Part shown: positions 1 to 57,226 of the stretch, in pieces
How the letters are laid out: every line of letters begins with the position of its first letter
Numbering within the stretch: position 1 is the first letter of the stretch
Source: Acanthosoma haemorrhoidale
Lineage: Eukaryota > Arthropoda > Insecta > Hemiptera > Acanthosomatidae
Length of the DNA stretch: 64,000 bases
Direction of reading: 5' to 3'
Assembly (NCBI GenBank): GCA_930367205.1
Contig: OV884011.1
Location: forward strand, 135,693,437 to 135,757,436
Program-made: the position numbers and the translations under genes
The notes under the pieces: generated by a model
Databases searched by the model: none
The model's input: only the letters and a program-made list of their open reading frames with translations
Told to the model about the DNA's origin: nothing

Positions 1-875
<875 letters not shown>

Positions 876-1172
876 GGCGAATTTGTAGGTTTGTTAATGT
901 AAAATTAACCAAAATACTACTTAATGAATAAATAACAAATATTCTTTTTGAGAAAAAAAAGAAAAAAAATTAATTTTAATTGCTGCTAGGGTGATAAATA
1001 AAATGTACATGAAACAAACTGAATTTGCAACAAATATATATATTAAAATTTACAAGATACAACATTAACTTACTATTTTTTTTCTTGATTCCTGACGGCA
1101 GTAACCCTGCCAACAGGAAGTATATTTATTTGTAGAAACTTATTATTTATAATGAAAAAAAAAAGTTTCAAT
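876..1172. other. 3' flank of BRSK, AT-rich
   Basis: This stretch follows the BRSK stop codon on the minus strand and presumably holds the 3' UTR. It is A/T rich with short A runs. Apart from a polyadenylation hexamer nothing else was recognised. Confidence 0.5.
1125..1130 (-). terminator. Candidate poly(A) signal AATAAA
   Basis: AATAAA on the minus strand lies about 45 bases after the BRSK stop codon, a plausible 3'-end signal for the kinase transcript. Such hexamers are common in AT-rich DNA, so position relative to the stop is the only support. Confidence 0.35.
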
Positions 1173-45699
<44,527 letters not shown>

Positions 45700-46743
45700 T
45701 TAGTATCACATTGGCAATAAGGAACGAAATATCTAATTAAATTCACTATATGATTACAAAAAAAAAAAAAGTAAAAAACAACAAATTAATATTGGAAATT
45801 TTTACCAAATTTGATTTGGTACCCTTGGAACCCTTGAGATGATGGTTTTTTTTATTTTATGTATGGCCTGATAGATGTCCTAACAGACACTGAAGTCCAT
45901 TATTGTTCATATTAATTCAAAGAAATCGTTTTTTCAAATAAGTCTTAAAGAAAAATTTCTCTTAAAGTAACTTTTTTTCAGACAAATATTAAAAAAAAAT
46001 TTCCGTAGGTTTTAAGAGCTTCTTTTCAAATACCAAAATAACAAAAATGATCAGCTGAAACATAAGAGGTCGATTGTGTATTTGTAAAATTAAATAAGTG
46101 TCTGAAAACATATTTTCATTTTTATTAATATTCATTTTCTTTTACATTAACATTTTTTGACTTTATAGCATTCATGAAAATTATGTGTATTAAAAAATTA
46201 GGTATTTTTTTATCATTTAGTACGAAATATACTGAAAGTCAATAAGGCCAGGTATTTTTTTTATTAAAGATCGCAATTATTGCCTACTAATGTAAAAGTA
46301 ATTTTATTAAGTAATTAATAACATGGATTGGCTGTGTCCCTTCCCTGTATGTGTTGGTTTATTGCAATCGTACGGTGGTTATTTTTAGAGAAGGTTCATT
46401 TCAGTCATATGTCTAATATACCATAATGAATAATGAACAGCATGAACAGAAAAGTGTTTAACAAATATATCCTTTCAATAATGCTCTTTTAATGAAACAA
46501 AAGCTCACCTGTAGCGACCCAAACGGTGAATTATCACTCTTTTAGGCCTTCTAGCTTGCTAATTATGGTAATGGAATGTGGACCTTTCAGGCCCTCAAGA
46601 TAAATTGTTCTTGACGCTTCATTGTTGAACATTTAACATTCTCTATTACAAATGATATGTCATCAACATGCCTCCAGTGAATTAATTATAACGGTGGCTG
46701 ATCCCTCACTGTTACTGCACGAACAGAACAAACAGACAGAAAA

Positions 46744-46953
46744 TTATAAAAGGGGGTTCAGTGACGGCCCGAGGCGTCCTGGGTGGCTAGTGCCCCGGGC
46801 GCTTGTTTCAATGCCACGGTGAGTGCGCCCAAGGTGCAGGCAAACATGGGGGGTATCCATGGAAACTGGCAGGAGAGAATACCTCCAGAGTATCGTCACA
46901 CAATAACTAAAACGAACGTTTGAGTAACAATAAATCTTATGCACAGGATTCAA
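46744..46953. other. GC-rich patch, possible DNA-transposon end
   Basis: CAGTGACGGCCCGAGGCGTC at 46761 followed by GGGCGC-rich sequence is far more GC-rich than its flanks, and resembles the CAGTG-starting ends of some hAT-like elements. I could not find a matching opposite end, so the assignment is only a suggestion. Confidence 0.25.
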
Positions 46954-47269
46954 AGTAAAATAGAATATTTGAGATTGACAAAAAGCGATAACCTGTACTC
47001 AAATTGGAGAAATGGTGCACATGAACATATAAGCATTCTCAATGAAGCTTCAATCCTTTAAAAGTCTCCCAAACTAAAGACATGATCCAGTTAAAGATAC
47101 AACAGGGAATAGTGATAAAATTTCTCGATCTTTCAACCAATGACTTTTCTTGTAAATTGTTTCTTCTTCCAATTTCAATGGCATTATCTTAGCGAACCAC
47201 TTTTAGTCTGTCACAAGTACAGAAACTGTACCTAATCACTGTACATACAAACCTGAATAACTATTATTG

Positions 47270-47600
47270 AGAACACAAATGTTAAGAAATCCATCCACTC
47301 CTTCATCAACCTCCATCCCAACCCCTTTCATTGTCTTCCGGTTTTGTTTAGAATTTATCAATTTCGCCATTCCTTTTGTGTGTCAACATCAAAGACCTCT
47401 ATACATCTATACATCACTTCTTATTCCACCTATATGCCGATGGCATCCAAATTTTCCTATCCTTCCTTCCTAGTAAACTCCAATTCCCCTCCCTACCGAT
47501 AGGAAGACCTGGACTGTATTGAGGCCTGGGTCTCTCCATAATCTTCGTTTAAATACGGAGAAATTTAAGGCAATCGTCATCGACCCCTCATACAACCCCT
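47270..47600 (+). pseudogene. LINE RT relic with a damaged YADD box
   Basis: Encodes HFLFHLYADGIQIFLSF, where the catalytic YADD is YADG. Then, in shifted frames, it encodes IEAWVSP and NLRLNTEKFKAIVIDP. These follow the RT order motif C, then the LN..KT.. block. Loss of the second Asp and several frameshifts show it is inactive. Confidence 0.72.
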
Positions 47601-49589
47601 AATTGATATTCACACCTTTACTATCGTATTATGTTTGCTTATTTACCAAACTTTATCTTGGAAATACTACCATGACTAAAAAGAATCTTTACCTTCATGA
47701 CTTCCTCCAAATCAAATAAGCTATCCAATCCCATAATACTAGATCCTAGACCAGAAGGATATTGTAAACGTTATTTCACTGTTGCTTCTGTGATTTGTTC
47801 CATGTATCATGTATATGTTTGTTGTACTGGTCTCTTATTCTTATTTATTGGTTATTGTTGTTTGTTGCTCGCCCAATGACCACCAGATTCGCTAATACAA
47901 AAAACTCAGATGAAAACCAGATTCGCAAATTCAACTTTTTTACTATATCTTGCGTAAATTGTTTAAATTTCACTTTCACTCAGACTTACAATTAATTTTG
48001 TCATTAAACGGTTTTTGATTTACAAATCATTCATTATACGTATATATTATCTTTTTGTTAATAAAGGCATACATTTTAACTATCGCATTATCTGTCAGAG
48101 CAATTTTATAAGTCACATTATTAAACTTTTGACAACATATTGGTAATGTAGAAATTAATTATGTATATGCAACATTTTGTCAAAACAAAATTGTTGAAAT
48201 CGGTTGACGAAAGTTTATTTGGATTATTGGGGAGAAATTTTAATTTCTTTATATCTGAAATAGATTTTGAGACCAATATTCTTATAGGTCTATGTATTTC
48301 CTAATATGAAATCTATTAAATAAAAACATGTACAGTGTAATACTTAATGTTTGTTGCTTAATGTATCTTTAAAATTTTTGATCAGTGCATCTGTAGCTTC
48401 TCCTTTAAGCTCGGAAAGTATTGATTGTGTGATACATCACATCTGACTGAACTTCTTACCTGCACGTAGTGCAAAGAAAACATGGAATGTATCAGTCAAT
48501 TATAAATAATAATAGGTCCCAAGAAAGGATCACACCCTTGGGGTGGTTGACACATCCGTGTTTGCACTCCTCAGACTCGAGCACCCCAGCAAACACCGAC
48601 ATCCCCTCACACGTCGGATTGCTGACCCGTAAGCCGAGTCGTCATATAATATGTGTTATCTTTCACTAGGGTCGCTATAGAGCAAATGCTTAACTGGAGC
48701 ATGCCTCAATTATCATTTGTATTATTGTAAACCGTTGAGATGCTATGCATTAAGCCACAGTAAATAACAGTCTCAAGTAGTAATTAGCCTATCAAGGTGG
48801 AAGAGAAAAATTAACTGTTTTTAACTTGATTTATTCACTCAACTGTCACGGTTGTCACATTTTTTTGTTGAATAGGAAGCGATAACTAAAAACTATTGAA
48901 GATAGGTAATTATCAATTCAGCATCGTAAACTAGACAACATTTTCTTCAAAAATGTAAGCAAGCACAATTTGTTTTTGTAAAAAAAACTTGAAGAGGGTT
49001 TTCAAGCGGTTATATTACACCAAGTTCTGTTTTTCGTAAAATCATGGATTATTGGCAATTTTTTATATCAGTCTCCTACTGGCTATTAATATCCGTCACA
49101 GAATGAATCCACTGACCATCCAACAGACCATCTTAGTTTGAGAGTGCGGCGCAAGATGACGGTGGTAGCGTATTCTTGCACATCCGGCTCTGCTTATGTG
49201 CGGTGTTATGCGGTGCTGCCATGCCCACACACACATATATATATATCTATATTACATTATATTTGAGACATTCAGTGGTCGGTTTTTGTGTACACTTCCA
49301 CTAATTCTCAATTACTATCGGCTTATATTTTCTGGAGTATACGTAGGCATATTTTCTGTCTACGAACCTGAAGGTGAGCCTCATCACCTAGTGTGTGTAT
49401 ATGAACTTTTAACCACAAAAAGAATTATTATACTTATGCACTCCTTCAAATGCTTGTGAATGCAGGAAGAGGAGAAATCTGTATATCACAAATTATTTAT
49501 TTTGTTCATATGTATTCTATTAAAAAATTAAGAGTGGTTTTGAAAGGAAAAAAAAAAAAAACATGACGCGAGTTCAGTGCTAGTATCAG

Positions 49590-49672
49590 CCGAATGGTAT
49601 GAATGAGAGCGTTTATCGGAATTACTGATTGCCTTATAAAAGGCAGATTGTAATTATAGCCCAATAAAGAGT
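49590..49672 (+). mobile_element. LINE-3 tail, copy 4 (3' end only)
   Basis: GAATGGTATGAATGAGAGCG, then GGCAGATTGTAATTATAGCC and CAATAAAGAGTATA. This is the distal end of the LINE-3 tail, with its AATAAA, directly upstream of the next LINE. Confidence 0.8.
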
Positions 49673-49852
49673 ATAAATAACAAGTATCAGCCAAAGTATC
49701 CACATCGTCTTCTACCATTTGTTTCGGCCGCCATCTTGCTTGCGTGGCACCAGGTAACATTTTAACGTTTTAGTTTTTGTGTCAGTGATTAGTGGTGTAT
49801 GAGGACAGTACCCCAGTAAAATATTTTACCGTTGTTGAACTAATCCGGAAGA

Positions 49853-50417
49853 ATGGAGATGGTAGTTGATACTTCCAGGAAGCGGTCTGCTTCCCCGACA
49901 CAAACATTGGAAAGTGAAGAGGACTTAACCTACCGCAAGATTACAGTAAAGGTCCAGCGACCAAAGAAGAAAAATCCGACTAAGGTCGGTAATAAATTTC
50001 AGGCACTCCAGAGTGAGCCCGAATCCCGTGGCTCAAGTGCCCAAAAAGCCACCACCAGTCATTGTCACGGGAGAAACAACGAACAATTTATCTCAGCTGC
50101 TCAGAAGCGCAAACATAACAAAATTCGCCCTCAGGAAGACGAAGGAGGGCGTAACGATTTATCCAGAGCTAGAGGAGGAACGAGTGAAGATAATAAAGTT
50201 ACCCCAGACAGGTGGAAAGGAGTACCACTCCTTCGCCCCGAGAGGCAGCGAAAAGAATAAGAAACACTTAATTCTCGGACTAAATGTCCTGGAGGACATC
50301 AAGGAAATTTCAGCCACCATAAACGGCCCCCACCTCGTCGAGAACGGCCCCTACCACGTCGACCAGATACTAGGACCACTCGGAAGACGAAACAGAAAAT
50401 CGACGTACATCGAGTAA
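49853..50417 (+). pseudogene. LINE ORF1 N-terminal part, frameshifted
   Basis: The ATG at 49853 follows AATCCGGAAGA. The first frame encodes MEMVVDTSRKRSASPTQTLE and NKFQALQSE. A frameshift near 50010-50030 leads to VPKKPPPVIVTGETTNNLSQ and HLILGLNVLEDIKEIS. NKFxxL, then PPPxxVTG, then HLxLxGL is the standard order in Jockey/R1 ORF1 before the zinc knuckles, which are deleted here. Confidence 0.78.
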
Positions 50418-50429
50418 GTACCTAGATCC

Positions 50430-50853
50430 TAGGCTAAAGTTTGTGACAAACGACCAGCGTCAGTTGACTTCCCCCAATCTATCACTGCGTCTAAAGCTAT
50501 TGATTTACAAGAGTGTACTCAGGCCTACTCTGCTGTATGGTGCACCGCTTTTTCGTCATCTGTATACGACAGCTCGGCAACTTCAACTATTCCAAAACGG
50601 TATACTCATGAAAGTGGTCAGAAATACTTCATTCGAGCAGCGGAGCAACAGTGAGCTTCACGAGATCTTTGATTTGCCTACTGTGGATGAATTCATCCAA
50701 CGTAGACATATCAAATTTTTTGACTCCCTACAGTACGTGACAAATCAACGCTCCGTTCCTCTTTCAATGGGAGATCGATATTTAGAGATATTTATGTTAT
50801 TTGACCTGTTAACTTCAAAAAGAAATTGTAATTGTGATTCTACCCTCCTTTGA
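50430..50853 (+). pseudogene. LINE ORF2 C-terminal part
   Basis: Encodes TYLDPRLKFVTNDQRQLTS, LSLRLKLLIYKSVLRPTLLY, GAPLFRHL and TVDEFIQRRHIKFFDSLQYV, ending at a TGA. IYKSVLRPTLLYGAPLF is the conserved thumb region of Jockey-type ORF2. The frame is intact for about 140 codons. Confidence 0.85.
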
Positions 50854-50925
50854 ATGCATCTGCGCATGCAGTAAGAAGAGAAAATTGTAAATCGTAAATT
50901 GTAAAAATATTAATAAATAAATGGG

Positions 50926-51854
50926 TGTAGCAACCGCTAACTATATAAGATAAATCACCCTATACTCTACTGTATATATATTGTAAATTAACTTAAACAA
51001 ATGTAAATAACATTACCAAACCATGAATCATTGTAAATGTTGTAAATAATAAAAACGCAACTCCAAGCCAACTAGTTATATGAGCTGGGGCACCCGCTAC
51101 CCGTAGCAGGTACTAAGCGACCCAAGCCGCTAACCCAGCCGAGAGGGCCGGAGGCCTTACTGGGTCAGGTATCAGTGACATATCTCTTTGTCAAAGAACA
51201 AAGAACACCACATAATCAACTGGCATTGGGTACAATAAAACCGAAGCTGATTGGCTACTGACGAAACCAGCTGGGTATTTAAGACCGGCGGTTTGGGCCT
51301 GTAATTCATTCTCCTGACTGGCTGACTGATGGCTTGTGGCTGCTCTGATGTTCAAAACTTGGCCTTCTCATTTATGAAAACCTCTGCATCTCTCTCTCCT
51401 CACCTCGCTATGTTTTAGTCCGGCGTTGTCAGACCCCACACCTTCCTAATGGGAATATCTGCCTTTGTCTCGCTAAATCTAGCACCTCCTTGGGAGAGAC
51501 TTCTCCCTAGTGGACAACGGTTGCCGTTGCCCTGCAAACTCACGAAGCAGTGTTCCCCACGGCGAACAGTCCAGTCTTCCTCTCTCCGGTTCACACACGC
51601 CTTTGGGATCCGACGGATTTCGCCTAACCTCAGATACCAAGTGTGAATTCGGGGTCATTCCAAGATCACACAAACGACCTACACTACCTACCCTATACCT
51701 CTTCTCCTGAACATTGTCGGGGCACATACCTATCAAATATGGAGTCAGATAGTAAGACCGTCATGAAACGATTGTCCAGGTCATAAACTTAATCAACTCT
51801 CACTTCGTCACCAGGGCTAGGGTAACTAGGCACCTTCCTCGAGACGACCCGACA
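50926..51854 (+). mobile_element. Solo LTR, family A, full length (929 bp)
   Basis: Starts TGTAGCAACCGCTAACTATA and ends GAGACGACCCGACA. It is flanked by ATGGG (50921-50925) and AGGGG (51855-51859), a 5-bp target duplication with one change. It shares both ends and most of its length with the copy at 61842-62746. No internal retroviral genes adjoin it, so it is a solo LTR left by recombination. It inserted in the 3' tail of the LINE at 49690. Confidence 0.88.
51276..51283 (+). promoter_or_regulatory. LTR TATA-like box
   Basis: TATTTAAG lies about two-fifths into the LTR, followed by a GC-richer region that could be the transcription start. The sister LTR has TATAAGT at the equivalent place (62415-62421, minus strand). 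Confidence 0.4.
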
Positions 51855-52031
51855 AGGGGTTATGGTAAAAAAAACCTACTGCATGCGATCGGTCCGTCCT
51901 TGTACGCTCCACTACCCTCTGGAATTCTTTACCTGATACTTTATCCATACGAATTTTCTAAAGCCCTCTTATTCCAACACCCCTTCACCAGGCAGAAGTT
52001 TGCTAGTTGGGGCTAGATTTATTCATTAGCC

Positions 52032-52265
52032 TTGACTCTCTGTCTTAAGCAGTCAGTTAAAAGATTAATAGTTCATTCTGATATTTTTACCCATCGATTA
52101 TCAGCAACCAAGTTTCTAATCGATCAGATTCCTGCATTGAATGGGTTTCCTAAGGGCTTGCGTTTTAATGAAGCTGTCGTCAATGGGATCAGTGGCTTTT
52201 GGACCCCTCGAGTGACAACACCGTCCTCTCTGTACTTTTTAATGGCCATTGAAACTGTAGAGTAA
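52032..52265 (+). CDS. Unidentified ORF, 77 codons
   Basis: Encodes MTLCLKQSVKRLIVHSDIFT and HRLSATKFLIDQIPALNGFP, with a stop at 52265. The composition is protein-like and the frame is open upstream of the ATG. I recognise no family; it could be an old retroelement fragment or chance. Confidence 0.2.
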   Translation: MTLCLKQSVKRLIVHSDIFTHRLSATKFLIDQIPALNGFPKGLRFNEAVVNGISGFWTPRVTTPSSLYFLMAIETVE

Positions 52266-53281
52266 TGAAAACAAAGGCGAAATGAAATGATGAATGCAAA
52301 TATTTTCCTTCTTCGTGAAGAGTAATTACTCTTACTGAATCATCATTACTTAATGACTCATTATCACACGAATAAAGAGGCAAGAGATAAATTGATGTAC
52401 GGGGCAAACAAAAGGTAAAAAAAACTGAAGGGGGAATTGGAATCAATCAAGAAACACAGGTAACTAATCCTATTACAATAAATAGCTTTTTTTTTCACTC
52501 TGGCTTCATTTATTTTCTGGTAGTTTTAGCTATTTTTTGTAGTTCAGCTATTTTTTGAAGTATTGAATTACGAATCCTTTCATTTTGTAATACAGCTTAT
52601 TTGACAATCACCTGAAATTATATTGGGCATAATTTAAATATCAATAAGTTTTACTAATCTGTCAGTGATACCTCAAAAAGAGGATATATTTAAGGATACC
52701 TTGGCCCCTTTAATATCCAAGGAAGATTATGGTCTTTTTTACTTTGGACCCACTGTAAATATAGCTGGTGTCCAACGATAGCCAGAGTAAACAGACGGTA
52801 CCAACCGAAAGCCAGTGACCTTTTTCTTTGCAATTCAAAGACGTTATAAATAAATCTGGTAACCCCTTTCAGTAGGCTACGTCCTTTATTGTGCCACTAT
52901 ATTGAGGGGCTCTCTATATAGTCGCTGTGAATGCTCGCTGTACACGAATATTATAGTTGAATAAATATTATAAAAGCCTACGTCATTCGAATATGTACAA
53001 ATTATTAAGGAAATAAGCGTTTATAGTTTTATTTTAGTAGTTATTTATAGTATATTTTCTATATACTTATTTCTTTTCTGCAGAATCCCCACAGTAAGTA
53101 AGGTTCTTTATTAAGTAAGTAAGTGCACTACACTGTGGTATATCTCACGTAATTTACATGAATCTTTCGGTTTAGATAGATTAAAAAAAATATTGTTAAT
53201 GATATGACAATAGACAGTAAAAAAAAAGATTAAAAACAATTGGCAGTTAAAGTTTTTGAAGAGACCGTATGTACATAAGCA

Positions 53282-53296
53282 TAATATATATATATA
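53282..53296. repeat. (TA)n tract
   Basis: Short TA run at the left of the rearranged MITE-1 copy. A second run lies at 53496-53516. Confidence 0.9.
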
Positions 53297-53481
53297 TCTG
53301 TACCTCGGAGGGATACAACACTATGTCCATTTTTATAACTTTACAGGAGAGGAGTTTTAAACTTTTTTTCAACATTGGCACAGCTATTTATTGAGATGTT
53401 GAAACAATATTTTACCAGAACATTCTATTTATTGTTATTTACATCTCAATAAATAGCTGTGCCAATAAAACTTTTTGTTGA
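53297..53481. mobile_element. MITE-1, rearranged copy with internal inversion
   Basis: It begins with the same TCTGTACCTCGGAGGGATAC end as 5781-6038 and matches its first half. Instead of the right half, the sequence turns back: 53374-53399 (ATTGGCACAGCTATTTATTG..) is repeated inverted at 53441-53466. It then continues as the reverse complement of the upstream part (AAAACTTTTTGTTGAA). The right TIR is absent. The result is a hairpin with a roughly 40-base loop, flanked by (TA)n tracts. Confidence 0.82.
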
Positions 53482-54878
53482 ATTATTATTATTGAATATA
53501 TATATATATATATATAAATTATAATCAAGGGATGGGTCATAAAAAATGACCATTTTGCTTGCTAATGTCAAAATAATTTTATTTTAACACAACTATATTA
53601 TATACTGTTGTCATACCGAGGCTAGGTGTTGGATTCCTCATCAAAACCACTCTTTGGGTTTGGGTTTTGGGCTACTCTATTTTGAACCTCGTCCAGAGAA
53701 TTCAAGGTTTTTCTTTGAAGATAGTAAGCCATTTTCCGGAACAGATGGTTGTAGGAATTTCACTATCAATTTCTAGTAATAACGGGCTCAAAGAATCCCC
53801 CATTTCTAACCCTTTTGTTTTTGCGAAGAAATCATTATTTTATTTATCACAACAACTTAAACATGTAGGCTCCTTGAGAAAAAGATCGAAGTATCATCTG
53901 AATTGTTTGAAGTGTGAAACATAAGTTCATATATTGGAAGATACCGTAGGAACGCGTAAGCGACCTGATGAGTTAACAAACTTGCCAACTAAATTGACTA
54001 ATAGATGTATATAAACTGCTGCACAAACTAAAACACATTGGTTATTACTGTATGACAACTTGCAATTCCAACAGGACAATACTAAAAAAAACTCCATGTT
54101 TCGTCGGGAGAATCCTGGTTGTACAGGGATTACCAAATTCAGTTCAATTTTGAAATGCCATCACTCATAAAATAGAATGAAAAAAAAAAAGATATGAGAC
54201 GGACATTCGCTTCCACTTTTGTTATTAGCAATCTTGGTTGGAATATGCCAATCAAGAATTCAACAGAGATCCATACCATACATTTTTTTAAAACCTTTTG
54301 CTTTTACGCCATTCCCTATATATTTATATTTGTGTGAAATACCTATTGCAGTGTCTGCCCCAAATAGATCATAATAATTTATAGATCATAATTATTAATC
54401 TTTATTACAGCCTATGAATATATTTAACTGGTTTAGTAAGACTTTTATGTTATCTGAACTATTGATATCCGTTTCGATATGTTTATTATAGTAATAAGTG
54501 TTATTAAAGTCGATAGCAGTGGATGAAAGGTACATCATCTACTGTTATTATCATTCAAAGCAGAAATTATAAAAATACTTTATTATAATGAATAATTACC
54601 CTTCCTTCCTATTATATATTGATATGTGACATCAATTTAATTTTTATATAGCTTTTAATATCAGCTATTTGTTGGATATTGCTACTACAGTGTTACCACC
54701 TAATTCAGACTAACAAAAGGTCGCTTTTGTTTGCTAACGATTATGGTCGCTCTATACTTATGCGCCACCGAGATAGCCTGATTAATAGCTCTCAAGTATT
54801 TAGAAGTTTGGCCTGTTACATTCGAGTATTCACTGTGAATTCATCATTTGTGTCTAGTATATTCTAGACAGAAGTCTC

Positions 54879-55246
54879 AAATAAAATTTAGTTACACTGA
54901 TTGTGTGTGTGTTACTTTTCACATATCACATATAACTTTTACACAACTATTCAAGTTTTTAAATACTTTTTAGTTTTTTACTTACTTTAGAATCAAAAAT
55001 CACTATATCCATTTTCATAAATATGACAGGAAAGACAAAAACAACTCCAACCCAGGCAATACCAATGCATAGATTGGGACTGTTTTTGTGTATTCTGTCA
55101 CATTTATGAAAATGGGTATTGCTGGTTTTGGTTCTAAATACCTTAAAAAGTATTTAAAACTTGAATATTTGTGTAATTATTACACTTATCATATGTGAAA
55201 CGTAACACTGTTTCAGAGGAAACAACAAAGTAACTAAATTTTATTA
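54879..55246. mobile_element. Palindromic MITE-like element
   Basis: Two imperfect inverted arms of about 165-180 bases face each other across a short centre near 55060-55080. Shared words, in left-arm orientation, include AATAAAATTTAGTTAC, TTCACATAT, ATTCAAGTTTT and CCATTTTCATAAAT, and the terminal AATAAAATTTAGTTAC is at both ends. No coding capacity. Divergence between arms is much larger than in the fold-back element at 24227, so it is older. Confidence 0.75.
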
Positions 55247-55544
55247 GAAACTTAAAAATATTATTATTAATAACTAACAGGATAAGAAAGAAATAGGCAA
55301 GAACCCGCTACCTTAACCAATATATACTCAAAAGATATAATTCACCCCAAGTCCCGGATCTTGACAATATTGTTTTTCTTTGGCTGATAATTATTAATAA
55401 TTAAAACCTATATAGTACGTATACCCTTGTTAATAAACATTATGGAATTCAATATAAATTCTATATAAATGAATCTATTTACAACAGGTCAATATTATAT
55501 GGTCTGTAGCTTGGATGCATTTTATACAATTTATATATATATAT

Positions 55545-55756
55545 ACTCTTTATTGGGCTATAATTACAATCTGCCTTTTATAAGGCAATCAGTAATTGCG
55601 ATAAACGCTCTCATTCATACCATATTTACAATTCATCATTCCCTCACTCATTCATACAATATTTACAGACAGCCCAGAGGCCTCCCAAATCCACTGCGAA
55701 GAGAGAGCGGAGCCTTGGGAAGTCCCCCACGCTCCTCCGTCAGCCGCGTCAGGACA
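55545..55756 (-). mobile_element. LINE-3 tail, copy 5 (minus strand)
   Basis: On the minus strand it runs from TGACGCGGCTGACGGAGGAG through GGCCTCTGGGCTGTCTGTAA to GGCAGATTGTAATTATAGCC and CAATAAAGAGTATATATATA. The terminal (TA)n at 55532-55543 is the LINE's simple-repeat tail. Here the tail is attached to ORF1 sequence, so this copy links tail and coding region of one LINE. Confidence 0.85.
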
Positions 55757-55911
55757 TGATTGGAGTAACTGGCCATTGCCAGGACCCCCGCTGTCACGCG
55801 TTTATAGCAGGTCACGAGGCCACTGCCGTTTTAGTCTCCGAGGAGGATTATAGGGATGAGTGGCGCAGTGCAATGACTGTGCTACAGGATTAGGGTGGTT
55901 GGAAAGGCCAC

Positions 55912-56514
55912 TTATGGATTTTGTTTAACGGGGATAAGGTAGGAGACAAGATTTGTAAGAAGGGAAATGCGAGGGGTGATTAGGGTTCTGAATTCTGTAA
56001 GGAATGATGTTAATAGGCTAGTGAGATCTGAAGAGCTTGGAGGTGAAGGAATATGCGAGATGTGTGGTTGAGGATGGGATTGGGTTTGCTGGTTGGCGGG
56101 ATGAGCGGAATGCTGGGGAAGAGATACTTGCGGACGAGAAGTGGGCAGTGCCTGTGACTGCTCTCTGTTCTGAACGGCATCAGCAAAAGAGACTGAAGGC
56201 CTCAAATTTCTGGTGGGGGCGCTTCTTGAGCTACCTGTTACTGGCTTCTCTTCTTCCGGCCGGCGACGTTGCTCGCTCCTGGACTTGAGGATTCTATAGG
56301 CCTCACAGCCCTTGTAGTTGGCCGGATGGTCTTGCTGGCAGAGCACGCATACAGCAGGCGATTTTAGGGGCTTTTTGCACAATTCGCTTTTGTGCTGCCC
56401 ACTACACTTTACACACCTAGGAGGGTGGTGGCAATACGATTTTGTGTGACCATATGCCTGGCAATTATGGCATTGGACGATGTCTCTATTGGGGTAAGGT
56501 TTTTCGACCTGTAT
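55912..56514 (-). pseudogene. LINE ORF1 C-terminal part with three zinc knuckles
   Basis: The minus strand encodes three CCHC-type knuckles in a row: CHNCQAYGHTKSYC, CVKCSGQHKSELC and CVLCQQDHPANYKGC. A Pro/Ser/Gln-rich region and a C-terminal hydrophobic segment ending LIPVKQNP and a stop follow. This is the nucleic-acid-binding half of Jockey/I-type ORF1. The frame is open for about 200 codons but starts abruptly at 56514 (5' truncation). About 155 bases downstream a MASYSNHV start may mark ORF2, cut off at the tail junction. Confidence 0.88.
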
Positions 56515-57032
56515 TCTTTATACAATTTATAACAATTTTACATTGTGATTTGCGATTGTTACAAAAGTAAAATGTACATTATACATTCATTGTCTAAGCA
56601 TGTTTAAAAAGTGATGGGGCTCATCTTATGAGTCATAAAGCTTAAATGCAACAATAAAAACCACGCAATTAAAAAAAATTGTTTTTATAGAATACGAAAA
56701 AAAAAATAATAGAACAGTTTATATAATGCAACCACTCGCGGGAAATTGATTTTTATCTTAGCCTGTAAATTAATTAAAACATTCTCTGGTTTCATTTCCC
56801 CGTGAACAGACGGGTTTTTGAAACGAACACGAAACTTTAAGAGTTTGAAACCAAAAACTATACAGGAAATTACTCTCCTTCCGAATCAAAGCAAACCTAA
56901 GTATTAATTACGAGTGGTCGTCTGTTTGTATTGTGCCGGAATTAAAAGTTTATTTGACTCCAACCTCAGAAACTGTTAGCTAAAATGATATAACTACTAT
57001 TTTTCATTACTTCTAAAAATATTCATTCAAAG

Positions 57033-57226
57033 GGATAAGATTTTTAGCTAAAAATGTAAGCTTCTGGTGCCTCCTGTTCTCCTGATACCTAACCAGTGAA
57101 AAGATCATCAAAATGTAGCATTTCTCAAAAGGATAAGATTTTTAGCTAAAAATGTAAGCTCCAGGTGCTAACCTGTTCTGATACCTAACCAGTGAAAAGA
57201 TCTTCAAAATTTTTCTAAGAGATAGA
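57033..57226. repeat. 98-bp tandem duplication
   Basis: GGATAAGATTTTTAGCTAAA occurs at 57033 and again at 57131. The units share AATGTAAGCT, CTGATACCTAACCAGTGAAA and AGATC.TCAAAAT, with a few small indels and substitutions. Two units only. Confidence 0.85.

Larger units (their letters stand above)
49690..50925 (+). mobile_element. Internally deleted Jockey-type LINE (5' UTR, ORF1 part, ORF2 end, tail)
   Basis: The order is 5' UTR (about 49690-49850, with CGGCCGCCATCTTGCTTGCG), ORF1 N-terminal part (49853-50417), a junction near 50425, ORF2 C-terminus (50430-50853), and a 3' tail of TAAATTGTAA repeats ending at the solo LTR. Most of ORF1 and ORF2, including endonuclease and RT, is missing, so it is non-autonomous. 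The 5' end abuts another LINE tail. Confidence 0.78.

Noticed and set aside
53667..53924. 85-codon plus-strand ORF
   Set aside because: Open frame of ordinary length for this AT level with no recognisable motif or context; not kept as a gene.
56037..56288. Plus-strand 83-codon frame
   Set aside because: It is the antisense shadow of the LINE ORF1 zinc-knuckle fragment.
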